Source: Bacteroidota bacterium
GTDB lineage: Bacteria > Bacteroidota > Bacteroidia > Bacteroidales > JAAUTT01
DNA: 64,000 nt
Assembly (NCBI GenBank): GCA_030706405.1
Contig: JAUZOO010000010.1
Location: forward strand, 124,001 to 188,000
Direction: 5' to 3'
This document shows positions 26,301-34,123 of the stretch, one piece after another; the first letter of the stretch is position 1; the number at the start of each line of letters is the position of its first letter. The translations under genes were made by a program, and so were the position numbers. Below the pieces are notes generated by a model that was not told the origin of the DNA, did no database searches, and was given only the letters and a program-made list of their open reading frames with translations.

Positions 26301-26565
26301 CAAAACGTACTTCGCGGTCTTCGACCTCGGGATTGGTGAACGGAAGTTTTATCCGCAACTCCGGCCGCAGCTTGAACAATCCGGGTTCGGCAGGGATAAG
26401 CTTCTCGCGAAGCTCTTTGGTCCATCCCGGATGGGTAAAGTCGCCCGTACCCATTAGCCCTACGCCTTTGATGCGAGCCCAGTAATCGAGGTGCTCCGGG
26501 TCGAGTTGCTTGCTGGTGGCCAGCGAAAAGTGGGAATGTATGTGAAAATCGGCGATGAATTGCAT
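23356..26565 (-). CDS. Endonuclease Q-like PHP domain fused to UvrD helicase
   Basis: A 1069-aa two-part protein. Residues 1-about 420 match the EndoQ/TIGR00375 PHP family: IADFHIHSHFSLATSKQLD, MGTGDFTHPGW, PAHIWTPWFSVLG, LSNSDAHSPDRIGRNAN, and a four-Cys zinc motif CGVCFNP...CPVCGRRV near 275-300. EndoQ of archaea and some bacilli nicks DNA 5' to deaminated bases. Residues about 480-1069 are a superfamily 1A UvrD/PcrA helicase: AGPGTGKT, DEYQDINHGQ, GDPNQAIYGFRGSD, MTIHASKGLEFGCVFIPG, LLYVGMTRASKYL. The tail KPDDTQLSLF resembles a clamp-binding peptide (QxxLxLF, inference). Damaged-base incision coupled with unwinding is a natural reading, not proven. Confidence 0.92.
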   Translation of the reverse strand: MQFIADFHIHSHFSLATSKQLDPEHLDYWARIKGVGLMGTGDFTHPGWTKELREKLIPAEPGLFKLRPELRIKLPFTNPEVEDREVRFVLSSEISSIYKKNNKVRKVHNLLYAPSFEVVEKMQQELAKIGNITSDGRPILGFDSRNLLELALNCSPDIFFVPAHIWTPWFSVLGEKGGFDLIDDCFDDLISHIHAVETGLSTDPALNWMCSQLDRFTMLSNSDAHSPDRIGRNANVFNCDYSYDSVFNAIKQANGETFLGTIDMFPQEGKYHYDGHRKCGVCFNPVETLRNRAVCPVCGRRVVVGVASRIAQLSDRTDISLRPNRRDFHSIIPLPEILSEIVGSGENSKKVQQLYFNLIQKLGTEFDILLFKDLEVIKSEGGPFLAEAIRRMRNGQIIIKEGFDGEYGVIRVFQSGEAKQFEAGEKLFADMATPETIVPKRKLLNFDLAEYRSLIEQHYALDGEPEEPEEKDTKNWLASFNAEQKQAVMHHEGPALVLAGPGTGKTRVLTSRIACLIDHYGADPATILAVTFTNKAAGEIRERIEKTIDKAASEKITVATFHALGLQILKDNLAQTGRSEVFMLAGDDERIALLRQLTGAKDRECRKLSDDISLVKQNLQETDAIADPELRHIFKKYQKALTDANAFHLDDLIYLPYFILKTSPGIAAAYHERFKWIMIDEYQDINHGQYHLVKLLLPENNGNLFVIGDPNQAIYGFRGSDVEFIRRFTDDFPDARLFRLKKSYRCTDRILMASTQVLNLTADDSLKGTSRGLKLRIDTHPSDRAEAEFMAKTIDSLMGGLQFHSMDRGLQTDTDSDLVSLSDFAVLCRTRAQMEAIETVFAERNIPYQVTGRESTFAQGPLKTALDIFAHLVSAEKGLTDILLKQKTINIALFAAIPNDLPVKEKLEQIIAKLPDVDGEKHHAQIQKLLGIAEAFGNDGQAFLQHIKLGSGVDTWEAKAERVSLMTIHASKGLEFGCVFIPGCEDGLLPYSLYFENPDIDEEKRLLYVGMTRASKYLYLSHALKRRLHNRELQLPRSPFLDNIEQNLFEFTLREKKKAKPDDTQLSLF

Positions 26566-26651
26566 TTAAAGAAGGTTTAAAAGTTACAGGGTTCAAAGGT
26601 TAAAAGCCTCGCTTTGTCACTTAATTACGTAATTTTCTAATCACATTAAGG

Positions 26652-27239
26652 TTAGACCGCTGCGCTGTTAATGGCCGATGAATCCCAGTCTGCCGAATTT
26701 ATTACGGCATCGGGAAGCTTTTCGGGCGAGTCGATGATCGTCCATATCTGGCGGTGCATGTCGCGCATAAAATTTTGAGCAATCATCTGTTCGAAAAACT
26801 GGAGTAAAGGGTTAAAAAAACCATTAATATTCATGATGATGATGGGTTGGGTAAAACGCCCGAGCTGTTTAAGGGTGATGACTTCGAGCAGTTCTTCGAG
26901 CGTACCCACACCGCCGGGCAAAGCGACTACCGCATCCACGTTCTCAACCATACGTTTTTTGCGTTCGCGCATATCTTCAACCACAATCATTTCCGAAACT
27001 TCTTCGTGAGCCCATTCCATGGCCATCATAAAATCGGGGATGATGCCGGTAATCTTGCCATTGCCTTTCACCATGCGGTCGGCCAGGGCTCCCATCAAAC
27101 CAACGGCCCCTCCACCGTATAGCACGTGGATTTTATGGTTTAGGCATACCTCTGCCAAATCACGGGCAGCCTGCATGTACTGTTGGTCCACCCGACTACT
27201 TGATGCGCAGAAAACGCAAAGGGTTTTGAGTTCTTTCAT
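26652..27239 (-). CDS. LOG family (TIGR00730) Rossmann-fold hydrolase
   Basis: A 195-aa protein of the lysine-decarboxylase-like/LOG family, whose studied members are cytokinin or nucleoside 5'-monophosphate phosphoribohydrolases. The binding motif PGGVGTLEELLEVITLKQLG (about 108) and GGGAVGLMGALADRMV are intact. FCASSSRVDQQYMQAARDLAE is the usual start. In bacteria without plant hosts the role is probably nucleotide breakdown; inference. Confidence 0.92.
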   Translation of the reverse strand: MKELKTLCVFCASSSRVDQQYMQAARDLAEVCLNHKIHVLYGGGAVGLMGALADRMVKGNGKITGIIPDFMMAMEWAHEEVSEMIVVEDMRERKKRMVENVDAVVALPGGVGTLEELLEVITLKQLGRFTQPIIIMNINGFFNPLLQFFEQMIAQNFMRDMHRQIWTIIDSPEKLPDAVINSADWDSSAINSAAV

Positions 27240-27249
27240 GGTTTGGGTA

Positions 27250-27319
27250 TTGGTCGATAGACTAGCTGACTATCGTCTATCTATACTAAAAAAGCCGTCG
27301 GGTTAGGACAGCTTTTTTT
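27250..27319 (-). terminator. trxA terminator and adjacent palindrome
   Basis: AAAAAAGCCGTC...GACAGCTTTTTT (27288-27318, a two-base internal mismatch) gives a hairpin with a T run on the minus strand 18 bp past trxA. Next to it GATAGAC (27255-27261) and GTCTATC (27275-27281) form a second short palindrome. Confidence 0.7.
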
Positions 27320-27336
27320 ATGTATGTTGTTGGAAA

Positions 27337-27654
27337 TTATAAAAGTGCTTCGAGTTTGTTAACCAGTACGCTTTTAGGCACAGCGCCAACTTGTTTGTCA
27401 ACAATTTCACCACCTTTAAAGAACAGGATGGTAGGGATATTACGGATTCCGAATTTAGCGGAAACTTCGGGATTGCTGTCTACATCGAGTTTGGTTACTA
27501 CGGCGCGGCCTTCATAGTCGGCACCGATTTCTTTTACCAATGGTCCAACCATTCGGCAAGGGCCACACCATTCGGCCCAAAAATCTACTATTACGGGTTT
27601 GTCCGATTTGAGAACTACGTCGTCAAAATTGGCATCTGTTACATCTATAATCAT
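27337..27654 (-). CDS. trxA: Thioredoxin
   Basis: A 105-aa cytoplasmic dithiol reductase. The active site WAEWCGPCRM (about 27-36), the cis-Pro segment RNIPTILFF and the C-terminal helix are all present. Length is standard. It can supply electrons to the thioredoxin-coupled ArsC encoded at 33199 (general knowledge). Confidence 0.97.
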   Translation of the reverse strand: MIIDVTDANFDDVVLKSDKPVIVDFWAEWCGPCRMVGPLVKEIGADYEGRAVVTKLDVDSNPEVSAKFGIRNIPTILFFKGGEIVDKQVGAVPKSVLVNKLEALL

Positions 27655-27953
27655 ACGATATCGTTTTTAGTTACTGTTTTGGTAATGAACTTTCAGGCAC
27701 AAGTAGGGATGATTTCTGTGCTGATGACCAAAAATAAACAAATTTTTTAAAAGAATGTTTTCTAATTCTCTACTGAAGTATTTTAAATGTAAAACTATTT
27801 TTAGATTTTAATAATCTTATAATTAACTGTTTGTGTAAATTTTAATATTTTTTCAGGAATTGATTAAACCTTTGGCCAGGGTGTGTATCTAAACAGGCAA
27901 AACACAACATTTAGAGAGAACAAAAACTAAATCTCATTTAAAATTTAAAGTGT
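27655..27953. other. Divergent trxA / lipoprotein spacer
   Basis: 299 AT-rich bases. TATTTTTG on the minus strand at 27729-27736 is a possible -7 box for trxA. I see no strong box for the 27954 gene, no ORF and no hairpin. Confidence 0.4.
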
Positions 27954-28964
27954 ATGAAAAGAAAACTCTATTATCCGGTTGCCGCAATTCTTTTTAGCGG
28001 GTTACTTTATGTAGGATGTTCAAAGAACCTCGACACCCCGGGAAGTGGTGTGAGTGCTTCGGGAATTACCACTACAGATGCTGTTATTGTTCAGAATGCA
28101 GAGTCGCAGGAAGCTGTTAACGACAAAGTTGAGCAAAGTATTGACAATACGTCCGATGCTGTTGAGTCGAACAAATTTACAGGTACAACTTTAAAATCAG
28201 GTAGTATAGGTTACTCTCTGGCTATTGATCATCCAACTACCGATACTGCAAAAATTACCTTTCCAAAGGTTGTTACCATTGTTTATAACAATTCAGATAC
28301 GATTAATGGCGAACATACCAGCATGACAGGTACCGTTATTATTACAGTTGATACTATTCCTGTAGGAACAAAATCGTACTGGAGAAATCACGTAAAACGC
28401 ACCATTCAATTCCAAAACCTGACTGTAACTACCGACAGCTCGAAGTTTGTATTTAATGGAACCCGTGTTATGTATCGGTTATCTTCAAAAGTTAAACAAA
28501 GTAGCGATTTGAAACTTCGTGCCGAAGCTATTGATTCTATTTCTTCGAATTATACCTTGAACGTAACTTCGGGTACTACCTCTAAAACGGTTACACGCAT
28601 TGCTCATAAAACCCGCGATGCTATTGCTCATTTCGTAAGAGCAACCACTACCAGCAGATGGACTTCGGATATCAAAAGCGATACCATTAAAATTACCGGA
28701 GCAGTTACTGGTGTAAACAGTAATGGAGTTTCGTACAGCCGCGTAATTACAACGCCTATTGTTATCGTGTTCAAACAAAGTTGGCCGTATAATCAGGTTA
28801 TTGCATCGGGTGTAATAACTTATACCGTTGGTACCAGCACTCCGTTTATCATTACGTATACCGGACTTGATGGATTTAACACGAATGTCAGCATCAGTCG
28901 CGATGGAAAAGTCAAGTTATTTCAACGCAGATGTGGGCGAAAGATGGGATCAGGCATGTTTTAA
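27954..28964 (+). CDS. Hypothetical lipoprotein
   Basis: A 336-aa lipoprotein: signal peptide with lipobox YVGC at Cys22, then a low-complexity Ser/Thr-rich stretch. The rest (about 80-320) is rich in alternating Thr/Val/Ile beta strands (SLAIDHPTTDTAKITFPKV, GVSYSRVITTPIVIVFKQSWPY), suggesting a beta-sandwich surface protein. No family is recognised. It is probably exported to the outer membrane. Single-gene unit closed by a strong hairpin. Confidence 0.8.
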   Translation: MKRKLYYPVAAILFSGLLYVGCSKNLDTPGSGVSASGITTTDAVIVQNAESQEAVNDKVEQSIDNTSDAVESNKFTGTTLKSGSIGYSLAIDHPTTDTAKITFPKVVTIVYNNSDTINGEHTSMTGTVIITVDTIPVGTKSYWRNHVKRTIQFQNLTVTTDSSKFVFNGTRVMYRLSSKVKQSSDLKLRAEAIDSISSNYTLNVTSGTTSKTVTRIAHKTRDAIAHFVRATTTSRWTSDIKSDTIKITGAVTGVNSNGVSYSRVITTPIVIVFKQSWPYNQVIASGVITYTVGTSTPFIITYTGLDGFNTNVSISRDGKVKLFQRRCGRKMGSGMF

Positions 28965-28981
28965 ATGATTGATTATAAATA

Positions 28982-29018
28982 AAAAGCCCCTTCATAATTT
29001 TTTAATGAAGGGGCTTTT
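28982..29018. terminator. Bidirectional terminator
   Basis: A perfect 14-bp stem AAAAGCCCCTTCAT / ATGAAGGGGCTTTT with A and T runs on both sides, between the convergent lipoprotein and oadA genes. Confidence 0.92.
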
Positions 29019-29042
29019 CATTTATTTATAGTCCATTAACTA

Positions 29043-30554
29043 TCAAAGTCTCAAACGTCCCGATAATACCCAAGGGCTTACCGATGCCGGACGGATTGAC
29101 TTGATGTTATATTGCGTATTGTCTTCCTCGCCCAAAGCGGCAACAGCACCGGCAATTACAGCGGCAATTGCGGCATCGTCTTTCTTTTCGGCTGGTTTTT
29201 CAGGTTCAGGGAAGCCGTCTCTGCGTAGTTTGAAGTAAGCTTCGGCAACCTGAGGAAGAAGTGCATACGACAGAACATCTTCGTCCTGTTGCTGGTATTC
29301 TTTCATTTTGGCCCGGGTAGCTTCAAGCTCGGGAGCTATCAAATCGGCAGGGCGGCAGGTAATCGGCTGCTCATCACCCAAAATCAGTTTAGTGATTTCG
29401 GCAGGGATTGGTGCCGGAGTTTTGCCGTATTCGCCTTTAACCAAAGCTTTCGATTCTTTAGGAACCATTTTGTAGCGTTCGCCCATGAGCACGTTTAGTA
29501 CGGCCTGAGTTCCTACAATTTGGCTGGTAGGAGTCACCAACGGCGGATAACCAAAGTCTTCGCGTACCCGGGGAACTTCTTTTAAAACTTCTTCGTATTT
29601 ATCGGCAGCATTGGATTGTTTGAGCTGCGATACAAGGTTCGAAAGCATACCTCCGGGAACCTGGTAAATGAGCGCATTAACATCAACTCCCAAAACTTTT
29701 TGATCGAGAAGTCCTGATTTGATATACTCTTCGCGTAAAGGTCTGAAATATTCGGCGATTTCGCTCAGTTTAGCGAGATCGAGACCGGTATCATATTCAG
29801 TACCTTGAAGAGATGCTACCAGCGATTCGGTTGGAGGCTGTGAAGTTCCCATCGACATTGGTGAGATAGCGCAGTCAACACTGGTAATGCCGGCTTCTAT
29901 GGCTTTTAAGTAAGTCAGGGAGGCTGTTCCGCTGGTATAATGCGAGTGAAGTGCCAACGGAATATTAACGGCTTCGCGGATGGCTTTCACCAGGTCGTAA
30001 GCAGCGTAAGGCAGCAAAAGACCTGCCATGTCCTTGATACAGATAGAGTCAGCACCCATCGATTCAAGCCTTTTAGCATCGGCTACGAACAGGTCGAGCG
30101 AATGTACGGGGCTGGTGGTATAGCAAACGGTAGCCTGGGCATGTCCACCTTCTTTTTTACAGGCTTTAATAGCTGTTTCGATATTGCGGGGGTCGTTGAG
30201 GGCATCGAAGATACGGATGATATCCATACCGTTAGCAACGGCTTTCTGAACGAAATATTCCACAACATCGTCGGCATAATGCTTATAGCCTAAGAGGTTT
30301 TGGCCTCTTAAAAGCATCTGTAAAGGGGTCTTTTTTGCTTTGGCCTTGATAGCCCGCAGCCTGTGCCAAGGGTCTTCGTTGAGGAAACGCAGACAGGCAT
30401 CGAAAGTTGCACCGCCCCAGGCTTCAAGAGAATGATACCCAATATCATCGAGCTTGTCAATGATAGGAAGCATATCCTCTAACCTCATACGGGTTGCTAT
30501 CAGCGATTGATGGGCATCCCGTAATACGGTTTCGGTTATTTTAACTTTAGCCAT
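29043..30554 (-). CDS. oadA: Oxaloacetate decarboxylase / pyruvate carboxylase carboxyltransferase subunit
   Basis: A 503-aa carboxyltransferase subunit that moves CO2 between oxaloacetate (or a related acid) and biotin. TETVLRDAHQSLIATRMR, AWGGATFDACLRFL, the catalytic Lys in SICIKDMAGLL (about 172) and LHSHYTSGTASLTYLKAIEAG identify the HMGL/PYC carboxyltransferase fold. The C-terminal PYC_OADA domain is present but there is no fused biotin domain; the next gene upstream supplies it. Whether it works as a decarboxylase with a sodium pump or as part of a carboxylase cannot be decided, as no membrane beta subunit or biotin carboxylase is adjacent. Confidence 0.9.
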   Translation of the reverse strand: MAKVKITETVLRDAHQSLIATRMRLEDMLPIIDKLDDIGYHSLEAWGGATFDACLRFLNEDPWHRLRAIKAKAKKTPLQMLLRGQNLLGYKHYADDVVEYFVQKAVANGMDIIRIFDALNDPRNIETAIKACKKEGGHAQATVCYTTSPVHSLDLFVADAKRLESMGADSICIKDMAGLLLPYAAYDLVKAIREAVNIPLALHSHYTSGTASLTYLKAIEAGITSVDCAISPMSMGTSQPPTESLVASLQGTEYDTGLDLAKLSEIAEYFRPLREEYIKSGLLDQKVLGVDVNALIYQVPGGMLSNLVSQLKQSNAADKYEEVLKEVPRVREDFGYPPLVTPTSQIVGTQAVLNVLMGERYKMVPKESKALVKGEYGKTPAPIPAEITKLILGDEQPITCRPADLIAPELEATRAKMKEYQQQDEDVLSYALLPQVAEAYFKLRRDGFPEPEKPAEKKDDAAIAAVIAGAVAALGEEDNTQYNIKSIRPASVSPWVLSGRLRL

Positions 30555-30577
30555 TTTTTAAGATTTTTGATTGATGG

Positions 30578-30955
30578 TTATCCGAGAACTACAAGAACTT
30601 GGCCAGCAGTAACAGCTTGACCTTGTGTTACCTGAATTTCAATAACTTTACCATCTGCAGGGGCAGTAATATCGTTTTCCATTTTCATGGCTTCGAGAAT
30701 CAATAACGATTGACCGCGTTTTACAGTATCGCCAACGTTTGCTTTGATTTTTAAAATATTGCCGGGCATAGGTGAGGTAACCTTGGAGGTTGGGCCAGAT
30801 GTAGCGGCAGCTTTTGAAGCTTTGGGAGCTGGAGCGGGTGCAGCGGCTGGTTTAGGAGCTGGAGCTGCTACCGGAGCTGAGCTTGATCCACCTTTTACTT
30901 CTTCTACTTCAACCTCGTATTGTTGGTCGTTAACCTTAATTAAAAACTTTCTCAT
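30578..30955 (-). CDS. Biotin carboxyl carrier protein
   Basis: A 125-aa carrier. An N-terminal segment (MRKFLIKVNDQQYEVEVEEV) is joined by an Ala/Pro-rich hinge (about 26-60) to a biotinyl domain with the biotin site ILEAMKMEND (Lys about 91). It is transcribed with oadA (23-bp gap) and forms its missing biotin domain. The N-terminal part resembles the gamma/delta-type carriers of decarboxylases. Confidence 0.93.
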   Translation of the reverse strand: MRKFLIKVNDQQYEVEVEEVKGGSSSAPVAAPAPKPAAAPAPAPKASKAAATSGPTSKVTSPMPGNILKIKANVGDTVKRGQSLLILEAMKMENDITAPADGKVIEIQVTQGQAVTAGQVLVVLG

Positions 30956-31016
30956 GTTACTTTTTTATTTAAATTTTTTGAATGTATGTAATTTTATTGT
31001 GAATCAGTTCACAGTT

Positions 31017-31024
31017 CAAAAATA
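31017..31024 (-). promoter_or_regulatory. Putative -7 box for the biotin carrier / oadA operon
   Basis: TATTTTTG on the minus strand, 62 bp before the carrier start codon. The -33 element is unclear. Confidence 0.45.
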
Positions 31025-31115
31025 GCATTTTAAATTTCCAAAACATAAAATTATAATTATAAAATCTAAATAACTTTTTGTTTTGTAAGATTTTGTAAAT
31101 CAGGGATTTTAAATA

Positions 31116-31159
31116 AAAAAACGAAAGCCGGTCTGTGATAAAAGCCGGCTTTCGTTTTT
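31116..31159 (-). terminator. Terminator of the ars operon
   Basis: A stem of about 15 bp, AAAAACGAAAGCCGG / CCGGCTTTCGTTTTT, with a 13-nt loop. On the minus strand it ends in a T run, 42 bp after acr3. Confidence 0.9.
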
Positions 31160-31200
31160 AATATTTTTTCTTTTGTTATAAGGTTCCCAAAACAAACCTT

Positions 31201-32241
31201 TTAGTTTTCAAAGAAACGTCGTTTGAAATACAGGGCCACGTTTACCAGTCCTATTAAAACGGGCACCTCTACCAAAGGCCCGATAACCGTTGCAAAAGCT
31301 ACCTGCGAATTGATGCCGAATACCGCTACCGCTACAGCTATGGCCAGTTCGAAATCGTTACTTCCGGCAGTAAATGCGAGGGTTGTCGATTTTTCGTAAT
31401 TGGCTCCCATCCATTTGGCTGCAAAGAAGGTGGTAAAAAACATGAGGGCGAAATATATCGAATAAGGTATTGCAACACTTACCACATCGAGAGGTAGCTC
31501 AATGATTTTTTCGCCTTTCAGGGAAAACATTACAAAAATGGTAAAGAGCAATGCAATTGGTGTTAACCATGACACTTTGGGGATGAATTGTTTAAAATAC
31601 CAATCGTCGCCCTTTAGCTGCCGCAGGATAAGGCTCGACAGCAATCCGGCAGCAAAGGGAATTCCCAGGTAAATCAGTACCGTGGAAGCTATCTCGGCAA
31701 TAGATACGCTAACAACGGCTCCGCTTAAACCGAATAACGGAGGTAAAAAGGTGATGAAAACATAGGCGTAAACTGAGTAAAGAAAAACCTGAAATAAGGC
31801 GTTAAACGCTACTAATCCGGCAGCCAGTTCGGAGTCGCCTTTGGCAAGGTCGTTCCAAACCAATACCATGGCAATGCAGCGAGCCAATCCGACCAAAATA
31901 ACTCCAACCATCAGTTCGGGCCGATTATGCAGAAATGCGATGGCTAAAAGAAACATTACCAGAGGACCGATAATCCAGTTTTGAGTTAGAGAAAGCGAAA
32001 GCAGTTTTACGTTTTTGAAAACCAAAGGCAATTTCTCGTATTTTACCTTGGCCAGAGGCGGAAACATCATCAATATTAGCCCGATGGCTATTGGAATATT
32101 GGTAGTTCCCGAACTTAACGAATTCCAGAAATCCGAAATGCCGGGCGAAGTATAGCCAATGAGTACCCCAGCAAACATGGCGAGAAATATCCATAGCGTG
32201 AGGAAACGGTCAAAGAATGAAAGTTGTTTTGCTGTTCCCAT
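31201..32241 (-). CDS. acr3: Arsenite efflux permease Acr3
   Basis: A 346-aa inner-membrane arsenite exporter of the ACR3 (BART) family with about ten helices. The conserved Cys is in [23 protein letters not shown] (about 124). [29 protein letters not shown] and [16 protein letters not shown] are family signatures. I start at [13 protein letters not shown] (32241): the 31-residue extension in the ORF track is a translation of a palindromic repeat, not protein. Last gene of arsR-arsC-arsM-acr3; arsenite produced by ArsC leaves through this pump. Confidence 0.94.
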   Translation of the reverse strand: MGTAKQLSFFDRFLTLWIFLAMFAGVLIGYTSPGISDFWNSLSSGTTNIPIAIGLILMMFPPLAKVKYEKLPLVFKNVKLLSLSLTQNWIIGPLVMFLLAIAFLHNRPELMVGVILVGLARCIAMVLVWNDLAKGDSELAAGLVAFNALFQVFLYSVYAYVFITFLPPLFGLSGAVVSVSIAEIASTVLIYLGIPFAAGLLSSLILRQLKGDDWYFKQFIPKVSWLTPIALLFTIFVMFSLKGEKIIELPLDVVSVAIPYSIYFALMFFTTFFAAKWMGANYEKSTTLAFTAGSNDFELAIAVAVAVFGINSQVAFATVIGPLVEVPVLIGLVNVALYFKRRFFEN

Positions 32242-32293
32242 GAATAGAAGATAAAAATATTTAGTACAGAGTATTGTTATATAAAATAAGTGC

Positions 32294-32347
32294 CAGCGCT
32301 CGTTTGTAATGTTACGCCACGGCAAGGCACGCATTACAAATGAGCGC
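32294..32347. repeat. REP-like palindrome in the ars operon
   Basis: GCGCTCgTTTGTAATG (one G-T pair) pairs with CATTACAAATGAGCGC over a 22-nt loop, flanked by CCAGC on one side and CCAGC on the other. It lies between arsM and acr3. Structure and composition are like REP/MITE-type elements; no transposase is nearby. Confidence 0.7.
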
Positions 32348-32389
32348 CAGCATCTGTTAAGTCAACGGCATTGAATTAGTAACTGTTAA

Positions 32390-33202
32390 TTATCTGGCTG
32401 GTTTTTCGGCATACACGGTGATGCTGAATATGCCTGCCCCGGACTTTTTGAATGCGTCCAGTTCCTGTTGGCTCAGATAATTCATTAGTATTTCGTCGGG
32501 GACACTAATGAGTTTTTCTTTTTGTACATTGATATTTATCAACCCTTTGTCGGTCATAATTTTAAGGTAATCGTCTTTTTGAATAGCTCCCGAAACGCAA
32601 CCTGCATACATTTCAGCAGCTTCCCGAAGTCCTTTGGGTAAATCGCCGCGCAGTACCACGTCCGAAACCGATAGGTGAGCACCGGGTTTGAGCACACGAA
32701 ATATCTCTCCAAAAGCCTTTTCTTTATCGGGAACAAGGTTTAAAACGCAGTTACTGATGATAACATCGGCAGTGCTATCGGAAACGGGCATGTTTTCGAT
32801 GTCGCCCAAGCGGAATTCCACGTTGGTAAAGCCAAGCTTTTGGGCATTGGCGCGGGCTTTTTCAATCATGGCCTCAGTCATGTCGATGCCAATAACGTTG
32901 CCACTTTCGCCAACTAAAGCACGAGCAACAAAGCAGTCGTTTCCGGCTCCAGAGCCCAGGTCGATAACGGTGTTGTCTTTTGTTATCCGGGCAAATTCGG
33001 TAGGAATACCGCAGCCTAAACCTAAATCGGCATCGGGGTTGTAGCCTTCGAGCTGACTGTAATTTTCACTAAAGATGCTATAATCAACCGACGAACAACA
33101 TCCTGTAGCCCCGCAACACGATGATTCGTTTTTACCTTTAGACTGGCTGGCTATTTCGCCGTATTTTTCTTTTACAATAAGTTTTAAATCAGAGGAATTC
33201 AT
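32390..33202 (-). CDS. arsM: Arsenite S-adenosylmethionine methyltransferase
   Basis: A 270-aa class I methyltransferase that methylates As(III). The SAM motif TVIDLGSGAGNDCFVA (about 80), the As-binding cysteines (a Cys pair near residue 30 and CVSG near residue 200) and SEDYSQLEGYNPDADLGLGCGIPTEFA-like start (here SENYSQLEGYNPDADLGLG) match ArsM. It overlaps arsC by 4 bp. Methylation gives volatile or less retained species in addition to efflux. Confidence 0.94.
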   Translation of the reverse strand: MNSSDLKLIVKEKYGEIASQSKGKNESSCCGATGCCSSVDYSIFSENYSQLEGYNPDADLGLGCGIPTEFARITKDNTVIDLGSGAGNDCFVARALVGESGNVIGIDMTEAMIEKARANAQKLGFTNVEFRLGDIENMPVSDSTADVIISNCVLNLVPDKEKAFGEIFRVLKPGAHLSVSDVVLRGDLPKGLREAAEMYAGCVSGAIQKDDYLKIMTDKGLININVQKEKLISVPDEILMNYLSQQELDAFKKSGAGIFSITVYAEKPAR

Positions 33203-33624
33203 AATTGAGGTTCTATTTGTTCAACATAAAGTTTGTAGAATTCTGTTTTTATCTCGTCGCGTACACGGATGAACTCGCTCCAGATAAATTCGTCGGTTCC
33301 GGTGGCGTGCGATGGGTCGTCGAAGCCGATATGCAGGCGGTGTTTTACTTTTCCGATGAATGCAGGACACGCTTCGTTAGCTCCGCCACATACGGTAATC
33401 ACGTAATCCCATTCATCGTTCAGGTATTTTTCTACCGAATCGGAGGTGTGATGACTGATGTCAATGCCTGCATCTTTCATTGCTGCGACGGCTTTTTCGT
33501 TGAGTTTTCCCGAAGCCTGCGTGCCGGCCGAGCAAACGGTGATGTTCGGGTCGAACGACTGTAAAAAGCCGTGGGCCATCTGGCTGCGGCAACTGTTTCC
33601 TGTACAAAGAATTAATACTTTCAT
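33199..33624 (-). CDS. arsC: Arsenate reductase (thioredoxin-coupled LMW-PTP type)
   Basis: A 141-aa protein with the low-molecular-weight phosphatase P-loop CTGNSCRSQMAHGF at the N-terminus, which reduces arsenate to arsenite. FIGKVKHRLHIGFDDPSHATGTD is typical of ArsC; a catalytic Cys lies in ITVCGGANEACPAF. It probably takes electrons from thioredoxin (trxA is at 27337). Second gene of the operon. Confidence 0.94.
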   Translation of the reverse strand: MKVLILCTGNSCRSQMAHGFLQSFDPNITVCSAGTQASGKLNEKAVAAMKDAGIDISHHTSDSVEKYLNDEWDYVITVCGGANEACPAFIGKVKHRLHIGFDDPSHATGTDEFIWSEFIRVRDEIKTEFYKLYVEQIEPQL

Positions 33625-33633
33625 TTTTGAATA

Positions 33634-33972
33634 TTATTTGCAGTTGGTTCCACAATTATTGTCGATTGAGGTCATATCCTTAAAGAAGTCGTCGAACATC
33701 TGCTTGTATTTTACAAGGGTCGAGTTGCAAAGACAATAGTTGATTTTCAGGCCGTCAATTTCGCCATGGATTAGCCCTACTTCCTTCAGATCCTTTAAAT
33801 GTTGCGATACAGTGCTGCGACTAAGCGGCAAACTGTCGGAAATATCGCCGGAGATACAGGTCTTTGTCTCGGCCAGGTATTTTAGGATAGCCAATCGCGC
33901 CGGGTGCGAGATTACTTTGGTGAATTTTGCCAGTTCCTGAAGTTCGGTACTGAATACTTCTGCTTTTATCAT
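33634..33972 (-). CDS. arsR: ArsR-family arsenic-responsive repressor
   Basis: A 112-aa winged-helix repressor. Metal-sensing Cys is in ETKTCISGDISDSLPLSRSTVSQHLKDLKEVGLI, overlapping the DNA-recognition helix; extra Cys at INYCLCNS and the C-terminal NNCGTNCK tail may join the As(III) site (inference). The classical ELCVCDL motif is altered to TCISGDI, as in many Bacteroidota ArsR. First gene of the operon, with a perfect dyad operator before it. Confidence 0.93.
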   Translation of the reverse strand: MIKAEVFSTELQELAKFTKVISHPARLAILKYLAETKTCISGDISDSLPLSRSTVSQHLKDLKEVGLIHGEIDGLKINYCLCNSTLVKYKQMFDDFFKDMTSIDNNCGTNCK

Positions 33973-33983
33973 ACGTTATGTTT

Positions 33984-34005
33984 TATGTCGTAAAAATACG
34001 ACATA
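33984..34005 (-). promoter_or_regulatory. ArsR operator overlapping the ars promoter
   Basis: A perfect 9-bp dyad TATGTCGTA-aaaa-TACGACATA, 12 bp before arsR. Its centre reads TATTTTTA on the minus strand, one base from a TAnnTTTG -7 box, with TTTC at 34018-34021 exactly 19 bp away as -33. Repressor bound here would block the promoter directly. Confidence 0.85.
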
Positions 34006-34123
34006 GTTTAATGAAAAGAAACTTTTTGAGGATTAAATTAACGTTAAATGTGGATATTTGTAGGTAATATACTGTTATTTAAAGAGTAACGACTGCAAAA
34101 TATAAGTTGCAGATCATCAATTG

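Noticed and set aside
26600-26645. aattacgtaatt palindrome as an operator
   Set aside because: Short AT-rich palindromes of this kind are expected by chance in this composition and it has no clear promoter context.
32242-32334. N-terminal extension of Acr3 in the ORF track
   Set aside because: It is a translation of a palindromic repeat; the family start is at 32241.
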